Shown: one piece after another, positions 15,960 through 23,130 of the stretch
How the letters are laid out: every line of letters starts with the position of its first letter
Numbering within the stretch: position 1 is the first letter of the stretch
NCBI GenBank assembly: GCA_030747575.1
Contig: JASLKI010000091.1
Location: 1 to 28,245, forward strand
DNA from: Verrucomicrobiota bacterium
Lineage (GTDB): Bacteria; Verrucomicrobiota; Verrucomicrobiia; Limisphaerales; UBA1096
Length of the DNA: 28,245 nt
Reading direction: 5' to 3'
Position numbers and translations under genes: made by a program
Notes under the pieces: generated by a model
Databases searched by the model: none
Seen by the model: the letters and a program-made list of their open reading frames with translations, nothing else
Told to the model about the DNA's origin: nothing

Positions 15960-16877
15960 ATGGAGTCTGTTTTTGTTGGCATCGAGATTGGCGGGACGAA
16001 GATCCAAGTGGTCACCGGCGACGGCAAAGCGTCGATCGTCGGGCGGCAACGCTTCACCGCCGACCCGGCGGAGGGCGCGGAGGGCATCCGCGGCCAAATC
16101 GCCAGTGCCTTGGCCAACATTGCCGGGCGGCAGAAAATCGCCGCGATTGGCGTCGGCTTCGGCGGGCCGTTCAATCGCGAAGCCGGACGGGCCTGCTGCT
16201 CACACCAAGTCGCCGGCTGGGACGATTTCCCGCTCCGCGACTGGCTCAGCGAACAGGTCGCCGGCGCGCCTGTGGCCATCGAAAACGACGGCAACACCGC
16301 CGCACTGGGTGAGGCGATCGCCGGGGCGGGGCAGGGTCAAAGCCCGGTGTTTTACGTCACGCTGGGCAGCGGCATCGGCGGCGGCCTGGTGATCGACGGT
16401 TTGATTTATCACGGCGCGTTACCGACCGAGGCGGAGATCGGCCATGTGCGACTGAACCAAGCGGGCGACACGCTCGAGTCGCGCTGCTCCGGTTGGGCCG
16501 TGGATCGGCGGCTCCGCGAGTACGCTTCCGCCAACGGCGACTCGCCCTTGGCCAAGCGTCTCGATAGCGAGGGCGGGGAGGCACAGCACTTGGCCAAGGC
16601 GATGGCCGACGGCGACGCCGGGGCCAAGGCGATCTTCGACGAGACCTGTGGCGAACTCGCGCTTGGCTTGTCGCATGTCGTGCATTTGATCAACCCGGCG
16701 ACGATCATCCTCGGTGGTGGCCTGTCGCAGATCGGCGAACCGCTGCGCCTGGGTGTGGCGCCTGCGCTTGGGCGCGCGATCATGGACGTGCTCAAGCCGG
16801 GGCCAAGTGTGCGTTTGGCAAAGCTCGGCGAGGACGCTGTGCCAGTTGGCGCGCTGATTTTGGCTTTGCATGTCTAG
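15960..16877 (+). CDS. ROK-family sugar kinase
   Basis: 305 residues, normal for single-domain ROK kinases that phosphorylate hexoses or N-acetylhexosamines. The N-terminal phosphate loop is FVGIEIGGTK. The catalytic Asp110 lies in IENDGNTAALGE. The second ATP motif is VTLGSGIGGGLVIDG, and the sugar-binding EAEIGHV (157-163) follows. The usual ROK zinc motif (CxCGxxGCxE) is absent: the region reads TLESRCSGWAVDRRL, with a single Cys176, so it belongs to the zinc-less type. Substrate is not predictable. It overlaps the SIS gene by 8 bp. Palindromes at 16548 and 16590 encode PLAKR and HLAKA. Confidence 0.92.
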   Translation: MESVFVGIEIGGTKIQVVTGDGKASIVGRQRFTADPAEGAEGIRGQIASALANIAGRQKIAAIGVGFGGPFNREAGRACCSHQVAGWDDFPLRDWLSEQVAGAPVAIENDGNTAALGEAIAGAGQGQSPVFYVTLGSGIGGGLVIDGLIYHGALPTEAEIGHVRLNQAGDTLESRCSGWAVDRRLREYASANGDSPLAKRLDSEGGEAQHLAKAMADGDAGAKAIFDETCGELALGLSHVVHLINPATIILGGGLSQIGEPLRLGVAPALGRAIMDVLKPGPSVRLAKLGEDAVPVGALILALHV

Positions 16878-17469
16878 TGGGTTCTGCGACATTCCGCCCG
16901 TGCGCGAATGGATCGTCAACTACATCGAAGCCGAAAAAGCCGCGCTCGACTCCATCCCGGTTGAGCAGGTCGAGTCGGTCATCCTCAAATTCAAGGAAGC
17001 CCACGCCGAGGGTCGGCAGATTTTCCTGTTTGGCAACGGCGGCAGTGCGTCCAACGCATCGCACTTCGCCACCGACTTGGGCAAAGGCTCGTCCGATGCG
17101 CTGGGCAAACGGTTCAAGGTTTTGTCGTTGAACGACAACGTGAGCTGGATGACCGCCATCGGCAACGACTACTCTTATGAGGATATTTACCTGCGCCAAC
17201 TCGAAAACTACGCCCAAGCCGGTGACATCGTGCTGACGATGAGCGTGAGCGGCAGTTCGCCGAACTTGGTGAAGGCCTTTGAGTGGGCCAACGACAACGG
17301 CCTGCACACCATCGCGCTCGTTGGCGGCAAGCGAGGCAAGCTGGCCGACTTGGCCAGCGAAACGATCGTGATCGACGACACCCACTACGGCCGAGCCGAG
17401 GACTGCCAAATGGGCATAGCCCACATGCTCTGCTACGCCTTCATGGAAGTGGAGGAGTTGAAAAACTAA
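16870..17469 (+). CDS. SIS-domain phosphosugar isomerase, GmhA/DiaA-like
   Basis: 199-residue SIS-fold protein resembling sedoheptulose-7-phosphate isomerase. The phosphosugar loop is FLFGNGGSASNASHFATDLG (54-71) and the second is TMSVSGSSPNLVKA. Two catalytic positions differ from E. coli GmhA by my alignment: Asp69 stands where Glu65 is expected, and Cys188 where His180 is expected; Gln180 is kept. It may therefore use another sugar phosphate. ATG 16870 overlaps the ROK stop by 8 bp (ATGTCTAG), which implies coupled translation and a shared pathway. A strong terminator follows the stop. Confidence 0.9.
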   Translation: MSSGFCDIPPVREWIVNYIEAEKAALDSIPVEQVESVILKFKEAHAEGRQIFLFGNGGSASNASHFATDLGKGSSDALGKRFKVLSLNDNVSWMTAIGNDYSYEDIYLRQLENYAQAGDIVLTMSVSGSSPNLVKAFEWANDNGLHTIALVGGKRGKLADLASETIVIDDTHYGRAEDCQMGIAHMLCYAFMEVEELKN

Positions 17470-17493
17470 GGCATTTCTAGTTTCGACAAAAGA

Positions 17494-17513
17494 GGCCCGG
17501 CAATTGCCGGGCC
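17494..17513. terminator. Bidirectional rho-independent terminator
   Basis: GGCCCGGCAATTGCCGGGCC is a fully palindromic 20-mer: an 8-bp stem with an AATT loop. It is followed by TTTTTGCTTTT and preceded by an A-rich stretch, so it can stop both the ROK/SIS transcript and the converging sulfatase/epimerase transcript. Confidence 0.9.
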
Positions 17514-17540
17514 TTTTTGCTTTTGAAACTATCGGATTTA

Positions 17541-18587
17541 TTACGCTCCCATGTCGTCTTCGAAGGAGCCTTCGGCGACCGGGAAGCAGAGATGGTCGCG
17601 GACGTACTGGATGCCCTCGATGGCGGTGGCGTCCGCGTCGCGGTACGCGCTCTCGGTCTCGGCGATGAGAGGGGCGGTCTCGGTGCCCATGATTTTGTTG
17701 TATCTCGCGGGGTAGCCGATGTTGATGAGCATCTCGACGTAGCGGACCATATTCAGGTCGCCGCTGCCGAGGTCGGTGAACTGCATCGCGCGGTTGTGCC
17801 AGTCACCATCCATGCGCCGCAGCGGCACGCCGGGGCGGATGACGAAGTTCTTCACGTGGCAGGCGTACACGCGGTCGCGCACGGCGGGGTGGGTGAAGCG
17901 CGTTTCCCAGTCTTCGCCTTCCCAGCAGTGCGACGGGTCAGCGTTGACACCGAGGCATTTGTCGCCGTCGCAAATCTCGACGAGCCGGCCGAACTCCTCC
18001 GCGCACATCGCGGCGGTACCGGGGTGGATTTCGTGTGCGAGACGAATGCCGAGGCTGTTGGCGTGTGCGCGAATCTTAGCCGTCTTTTCAACGAAACGCT
18101 CCTCACCGGCCTTGACGAGGTCGAAGCCCGGCCCAGCCCAGAAACCCCACGGATAGCCGGTGGCCAATTCCCAGCCGTGGGAGATGCCCCAAAACATCGG
18201 CAGGATCTTCAGGTCCAACTCGGCGCATAAATCCATGAGGCGCAGGATGTACGCCTCGTACCATTGCTCGAGTTCCTCCGGGCTCTTGTCCTGGTTCGGC
18301 CCGTGGATGAACGGGTGGCCGCTCTTGGTGCCGGTCCACGAGCTGGTATGGACCCAGAATGCGCAGTGCCCGCTCACGCCGTCGAGTTTGAGGCCGTGTT
18401 TCTCGAACGTGTCGCGGATGTCCTGTGCGCTTTTGAACGCCTCGCCGGTGTCGCCATCTTCGAACATGTAGTGGCTTGGCTGTGCGCCGGCGGCCCCGGC
18501 CTCCTTGGCGAAGGAGAGGAAGCCCTCGAGCCCCTTACCGCCATGCTGCGCCCCTTCGATACTGCTGTGATAAATCGGTTTAGCCAT
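17541..18587 (-). CDS. Sugar phosphate isomerase/epimerase-like TIM-barrel protein
   Basis: 348 residues of the xylose-isomerase-like (AP-endonuclease 2) superfamily, which isomerise or epimerise sugars with a divalent metal. Candidate metal ligands are at strand ends: Glu and His in AHEIHPG, Asp and His in VNADPSHCWEG, His in ACHVKN, and Glu in IMGTETAPL. The barrel runs almost full length from LEGFLSFAKEAGAAG to the C-terminus. It has no signal peptide, so it is cytoplasmic. It lies downstream of the sulfatase on the same strand (76 bp gap), which suggests processing of a sugar released after desulfation; that link is inference. Confidence 0.88.
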   Translation of the reverse strand: MAKPIYHSSIEGAQHGGKGLEGFLSFAKEAGAAGAQPSHYMFEDGDTGEAFKSAQDIRDTFEKHGLKLDGVSGHCAFWVHTSSWTGTKSGHPFIHGPNQDKSPEELEQWYEAYILRLMDLCAELDLKILPMFWGISHGWELATGYPWGFWAGPGFDLVKAGEERFVEKTAKIRAHANSLGIRLAHEIHPGTAAMCAEEFGRLVEICDGDKCLGVNADPSHCWEGEDWETRFTHPAVRDRVYACHVKNFVIRPGVPLRRMDGDWHNRAMQFTDLGSGDLNMVRYVEMLINIGYPARYNKIMGTETAPLIAETESAYRDADATAIEGIQYVRDHLCFPVAEGSFEDDMGA

Positions 18588-18663
18588 GATTCAACGGTGT
18601 TTCCATTCAAGAGTTTCGTGTGAAACGGCCGGAACAGTAAGCGCAAAGCCGCCCCCGATGCAA

Positions 18664-19947
18664 TCAACTTTCCGGCAGTAGCTCGTTGAGTTGCTTTGCC
18701 AAGCGCTTGGCTTCGTGGGGATTGGTCTTGGCTAGGTTTTGGGTTTCGTGGGGATCTTTGGTTAGGTTGTACAGTTCGGGTTCGGTGGCGTTGGTGTTGG
18801 TTTTGTGGGGGAGGATGAGTTTCCAGTTCCCGTTGATGAGCCAGCGGTGGGTGAGGTTGGCGCTTGGTTTGTGGATGTCGACGGCGTTGTGGAGGTAGCA
18901 GGCGCCGTGGGTGGATTTGCGCTTGGCCAAGGCCGTGTCGTCGAGCAGGTCGATGCCCTGCATCGTGTCGCTCGGCTCGAGGCCGCACGCCTTGAGGATG
19001 GTCGGGGCGAGGTCGATGCTGTTGGCCAACTCGAGCCGTTCCCCCGGCTGCACTTTGCCGGGCCAGCGGATCATGATCGGGGTGCGGAGGCCGCCGTCGT
19101 ATGGGGAGCGCTTGGAGCGGGGAGCGTAGCGGCCGTTGTCGGCGCGCTGGATCCAGCCGTTGTCGGTGACGTAGAGGACGACGGTGTTGTCGGACAGTTT
19201 TTTGTCGTCGAGATGGTCGAGCAGTTGGCCGCAGGTTTCGTCGAACCACTCGCACATGGCCCAGTAGCGGGCGATGAATCTTGACTCGGTTTTTCCCGTG
19301 TACTTGTCGAGCAACCGCTTGGGTGGATTGTGCGGGGTGTGCGGGAGGAACGGCGCGTACCAGATGAAGAACGGCTTGTCGCCGGCGTCGTCGATGAAGT
19401 CAAAGATCGGCTTCAACCCTTCGCGGCCGATTTTCAATCCTACGTCGCCGTGGCGGCCCCGGCGCTTAGGATCGCCGTGGGTCATGCCGTGGGTGAAGCC
19501 GCCTCGCGAGTAGTGGCCCTGCCACCATTTGCCGGACTGATGGCTGAGGTAGCCGCGCTTGGCCAAGAGCCTTGGCAGCGTCGGCTCGGTGTCGATGAAG
19601 TCGACGCACTCCTGCACTTGGCTTCGGTATTGATCGGTATTTTTGCCACCGGACGGAATGGGCGGCTCGTTGCCGGTGATGCCGTGTTGGTGGGGGTAAA
19701 GCCCGGTGATGATTGAGGCGAGGGAGGGGCAACAGAGGCTGGTCGGCACGTAGCCGCGTTTGAACAGGCGGCTTTGCCTGGCCAAGCGATCGATGTTCGG
19801 CGTCTCGATGGCCTCATGCTCCATGAAGCCGTAGTCGGTCCACGACTGGTCGTCGGAGATGATGAGCACGACGTTCGGCGGCTTGGCGGCGAAGGTGCAA
19901 GCTGCGAACAGCAATCCGGTGGTGAGTAAAAAAAGAGTGCGTTTCAC
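18664..19947 (-). CDS. Exported S1-family sulfatase with CCPSL active-site motif
   Basis: Hydrolyses a sulfate ester, probably on a polysaccharide, outside the cytoplasm. 427 residues from GTG 19947, which gives a direct signal peptide (VKRTLFLLTTGLLFAACTFA). ATG 20028 would add 27 residues. Metal-site residues are in VVLIISDDQSWTDYG and LYVTDNGW. The formylglycine position is Cys72 in SLCCPSLASIITG. Type I sulfatases normally read C-x-P-S-R; here Arg is Leu76, although the rest of the segment (TGLYPHQHGITGN) is intact. YAPFLPHTPHNPP and the C-terminal NGNWKLILPHK strand follow. Palindrome copies at 18923 and 19559 encode ALAKRK and LLAKRG. Confidence 0.92.
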   Translation of the reverse strand: MKRTLFLLTTGLLFAACTFAAKPPNVVLIISDDQSWTDYGFMEHEAIETPNIDRLARQSRLFKRGYVPTSLCCPSLASIITGLYPHQHGITGNEPPIPSGGKNTDQYRSQVQECVDFIDTEPTLPRLLAKRGYLSHQSGKWWQGHYSRGGFTHGMTHGDPKRRGRHGDVGLKIGREGLKPIFDFIDDAGDKPFFIWYAPFLPHTPHNPPKRLLDKYTGKTESRFIARYWAMCEWFDETCGQLLDHLDDKKLSDNTVVLYVTDNGWIQRADNGRYAPRSKRSPYDGGLRTPIMIRWPGKVQPGERLELANSIDLAPTILKACGLEPSDTMQGIDLLDDTALAKRKSTHGACYLHNAVDIHKPSANLTHRWLINGNWKLILPHKTNTNATEPELYNLTKDPHETQNLAKTNPHEAKRLAKQLNELLPES

Positions 19948-20045
19948 GCGGTGCGAATTACGGCAATCAGCCGCAAAAGTCAAAACCGGCGTTGTACGGC
20001 AAATGGGATTTGCTTTCGCTTGGGGCATCGGATTCACTGGCGGCG

Positions 20046-20354
20046 ATGTTTTCGCACATAGTTATTTTCTGGACCAAGCCGGACGTGGAGGATGCCGGGC
20101 AGCAATTGATCGACGGTTTGAACCATTATTTACCGGACATCCCCGGCGTGATCTCGATGCACGTGGGCCGATGCGCTCCGAGTGACCGGCCGGTGGTGGA
20201 TCAAAGTTATCAGGTCGCGTTGAATATCACGTTCAAGAACAAGATCGTGCAGGACGCATATCAGGATCATCCGCAGCATGTGGAGTTCGTGGAGAAGGTG
20301 TTCAAGCAAGTCTGCGACCGGGTGGTCGTGTATGATTTTGGGGACTTGGAATAG
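20046..20354 (+). CDS. Dabb (stress-responsive alpha/beta-barrel) domain protein
   Basis: 102-residue single-domain ferredoxin-like protein. It starts MFSHIVIFWTKPD and contains IPGVISMHVGRC, YQVALNITFKNKIVQDAYQDHPQHVEFVE and a final RVVVYDFG, the Dabb pattern. Members form dimeric barrels; some are enzymes and many are uncharacterised. ATG 20046 is favoured because it opens the first conserved strand. It is divergent from the sulfatase and lies 30 bp before the symporter on the same strand. No Shine-Dalgarno is seen. Confidence 0.88.
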   Translation: MFSHIVIFWTKPDVEDAGQQLIDGLNHYLPDIPGVISMHVGRCAPSDRPVVDQSYQVALNITFKNKIVQDAYQDHPQHVEFVEKVFKQVCDRVVVYDFGDLE

Positions 20355-20384
20355 CCGGAAGAAACGACTCCACAAACCAAGCGC

Positions 20385-22196
20385 ATGGATCCGTTCATTT
20401 ACAACTTCGTCTGCGGCGGCGCGGTTTTTGTGTTTGGCCTCGTGCTGGCGTGGCGGCAGGGCAGCCTTGGCCTGAGCGGGAAGGGCCGGCGCAACCTGTG
20501 TCTCGCGCTGGGGGTGTTCAGTTTTTATTTTATCCTGCAGGCGTTCCTCCAATACAAGGCGCCCGGCATGCCCGCCGCTGAGCCGGCCGCGTACCGCCCC
20601 ACGCCGGCGAGCGAGGCGGCGGTCGATCCCGAGCAGAGCTATCGCGGCGCCCCGGTCGACTACGCGATCATGATCGGTTACTTCGTGATCATTGTCGTTA
20701 TGGGTGCGTACTTCGGGCGTAAGATGAAATCGACTGAGGATTTTTTCTTTGGCGGCCGGAAGTTTACCTGGTGGCTGATCGCGTTCAGCATGATCGCCAC
20801 GACGATTGGCTCCTATAGTTTCCTGAAATACTCAAGCAAGGGTTACGAGTACGGGCTATCGAGCACGCAGACGTACAGCAACGACTGGTTTTATTTTCCG
20901 CTGCTGCTGTTTTGCTGGCTGCCGATTTTGTATTTCTCCCGCGTCACGTCGATCCCCGAGTATTTTGGGAAGCGCTTTAACTCGAAAGTCCGATTTTGGG
21001 CGACGGTGTGCCTGATGGTGTACATGATCGGCTACGTCGGCGTGAACCTGTTCACGATGGGGAAGGTACTGCACCATTTGCTCGGGTGGGATATTTTCAT
21101 TGGCGCGGTGATCGTGGCACTGGTGTCGATGTCGTATGTGTCGAGCGGCGGGCAGACGAGCGTGATCATGACCGACCTTTTCCAGGGGGTGATGCTGCTC
21201 GTCACCGGAGGGCTGATTTTGGGGTTGGGCTTTGCGTACCTCGGCGGGTTTGATGTGTTTTGGGATAATCTGCCCGGTGACTCGCGGAAGGTGTTTCATA
21301 ATTTCAACAGAGACCCCGGTTTCCCGAGCGTCGGTATTTTCTGGCAGGACGGCCTGGCCAACTCGATCATGTTCGGCTTTCTGCACCAGGGGACGATTAT
21401 GCGTTATATGTCGGCGCGGTCGTTCAAGGACTGCAAAAAGGCGGTGGTGACGCACTTGGTCGTGTTGATGCCGTTGGCGGCCTGTGTGGTCGGCGGCGCG
21501 GGTTGGCTGGCCAAGGCCCTGGCCAATCATGGCGATCTGCCTGCCAGCATGCCGGCCGACGAGTCGTTCTACGCCGCCACGCAACTCATCAGCCAGCCGG
21601 GAATCTTCGGGCTGATCTTGGCGGCGATGATTGCTGCGCTGATGTCCACGGTAGACACTCTCATCACAGCGATTTCCGCCGTGTGGGTGAACGACGTGCA
21701 TAAGCTGTACATCAAAAAAGACATGACAGACCGCCAGGCGCTCACGGTGGCCCGTTTTACGGCGATCGGGGCTACGGTGGTAGGCATCATCCTCGTGCCG
21801 GTGTTCATGAATTTCGACTCGATCTACGATGCGCACGGGGCGTTCACCGCAGCGGTGACGCCGCCACTGGTGGTGACGTTTATCTTCAGCGTGTTCTGGA
21901 AACGCTTCACCGCGCCGGCGGCCTTGGCCACGTTGGTGGTGGGACTGGTTGCCATCGCCTTTTCATTCTTTGTACCGGAGGTGATCACGCCGTTCGCGCA
22001 CGGCGTGCCCATGGGCGAGGCCGGCGACGGGCTTTTCGCCGGGGTGAAGCAGTACAAGTTCATGCGGGCCTGTTACGGTCTGACGATCTGCGCGGTGGTG
22101 GGCGTCGTGGTGTCGTTCTTCACCCGGCCGGAGACCAAGTCCCTGACCGGCTTGGTTTGGGAGAAGAGTTTTTATCGGTCCCTCAAGACGGATTGA
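20385..22196 (+). CDS. Sodium:solute symporter (SSS family)
   Basis: 603-residue inner-membrane carrier coupling Na+ entry to uptake of a sugar or organic solute. The core begins about residue 90 (VDYAIMIGYFVIIVVMGAYFGRKMKSTEDFFFGGRKF). It includes IATTIGSYSFLKYSS, SIPEYFGKRF, the family signature SSGGQTSVIMTDLFQGVMLL, LHQGTIMRYMSARS, and LILAAMIAALMSTVDTLITAISAVWVND, which carries the Ser/Thr residues expected at the Na2 site. Two extra hydrophobic segments precede the core (residues 1-60), joined by a Pro/Ala-rich linker. Substrate is not predictable; the sulfatase and epimerase nearby make a sugar plausible. The PPK2 ATG follows the stop by 5 nt. Confidence 0.92.
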   Translation: MDPFIYNFVCGGAVFVFGLVLAWRQGSLGLSGKGRRNLCLALGVFSFYFILQAFLQYKAPGMPAAEPAAYRPTPASEAAVDPEQSYRGAPVDYAIMIGYFVIIVVMGAYFGRKMKSTEDFFFGGRKFTWWLIAFSMIATTIGSYSFLKYSSKGYEYGLSSTQTYSNDWFYFPLLLFCWLPILYFSRVTSIPEYFGKRFNSKVRFWATVCLMVYMIGYVGVNLFTMGKVLHHLLGWDIFIGAVIVALVSMSYVSSGGQTSVIMTDLFQGVMLLVTGGLILGLGFAYLGGFDVFWDNLPGDSRKVFHNFNRDPGFPSVGIFWQDGLANSIMFGFLHQGTIMRYMSARSFKDCKKAVVTHLVVLMPLAACVVGGAGWLAKALANHGDLPASMPADESFYAATQLISQPGIFGLILAAMIAALMSTVDTLITAISAVWVNDVHKLYIKKDMTDRQALTVARFTAIGATVVGIILVPVFMNFDSIYDAHGAFTAAVTPPLVVTFIFSVFWKRFTAPAALATLVVGLVAIAFSFFVPEVITPFAHGVPMGEAGDGLFAGVKQYKFMRACYGLTICAVVGVVVSFFTRPETKSLTGLVWEKSFYRSLKTD

Positions 22197-22201
22197 CCGC
22201 C

Positions 22202-23053
22202 ATGCCCAGGGCGAACTACGTCAAAAAAAAGTTTTACTCGGCCTACAAGAATCTGGACCGGGCCGTTTACGACGCGGAGAAGCGCCGGTTGCAGGCGGAG
22301 TTGCTCAACCTCCAGCTCTGGGCGATCGACAATAAAAAACGTGTCGCCATAGCCGTCGAGGGCCGCGATGCGGCGGGCAAGGGCGGCACGATCAAGCGTT
22401 TTGTCGAGTATCTCATGCCGAAATATTTGCGCGTGGTGGAGTTGGGCGTGCCCACCAAAAACGAATCGCGCAACTGGTTTCGCCGTTACGAGAAGCAGAT
22501 GCCTCGAAAGGGTGAAATCGTTTTCTTCGACCGCTCCTGGTACAACCGCGCCCTCATTGAGCCGACCATGGGCTACTGCACCGAGCGGCAGTACCGCAAC
22601 TTCATGAAGCGCGTCGTGCCGTGGGAGGAACAGCTCATCGCCGACGGGCTGATCCTCATCAAGCTGTACCTGTCGGTGGATCGCGACACACAGTTGTTCC
22701 GCTTCAAGGAGCGCATCATCCATCCGCTCAAGTATTGGAAATATTCGAAGAACGATGAGAAGGCTCGGGCCAAGTGGGAGGTGTTCACCAACTACAAGAC
22801 ACAGATGCTCGAGCGCACGGCATCGGATGCCAGCCCGTGGGTCGTCATCAACGCCAACGACAAAATGTATGCGCGTTTGGCCAGTATGCTCTACACCATC
22901 TACCGCATTCCGTACGTGGAGAAACAAACCTTCAAGCCGCTGACCGGTGGGGAGCTGCCAGCCAAGTTCCGCATCGAGATCGACGGTGTGCCGTTCAGCA
23001 ATCTAAACTACCGCCAGCACAGCGTCCTCGAGCGCCTCTCCAAGCTGCACTAG
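22202..23053 (+). CDS. ppk2: Polyphosphate kinase 2
   Basis: 283 residues, typical of single-domain PPK2, which transfers phosphate between polyphosphate and nucleoside di- or monophosphates in the cytoplasm. The Walker A loop is GRDAAGKG (54-61), with its preceding VAIAVE strand. The Walker B-like FFDRSWYNRALIEP (108-121) and the lid RFKERIIHPLKYWKYS are intact. Length and the YWKYS lid are compatible with class I, but the class should be settled by phylogeny. ATG 22202 is chosen; an upstream in-frame start would run into the symporter gene. The 5-nt gap implies cotranscription with the symporter. Confidence 0.95.
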   Translation: MPRANYVKKKFYSAYKNLDRAVYDAEKRRLQAELLNLQLWAIDNKKRVAIAVEGRDAAGKGGTIKRFVEYLMPKYLRVVELGVPTKNESRNWFRRYEKQMPRKGEIVFFDRSWYNRALIEPTMGYCTERQYRNFMKRVVPWEEQLIADGLILIKLYLSVDRDTQLFRFKERIIHPLKYWKYSKNDEKARAKWEVFTNYKTQMLERTASDASPWVVINANDKMYARLASMLYTIYRIPYVEKQTFKPLTGGELPAKFRIEIDGVPFSNLNYRQHSVLERLSKLH

Positions 23054-23130
23054 CCGCGGTTGGCCAATCGCCCGGTTTTGGGTTGGCTCGGTTGAACGGT
23101 TAGGGTAGCTTTTCTGTCCACGTTTTGACA

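Noticed and set aside
23063..23087. Bulged hairpin GCCAA/TTGGC after ppk2
   Set aside because: Three-base bulge, weak stem and no T-run; not good enough to call a terminator.
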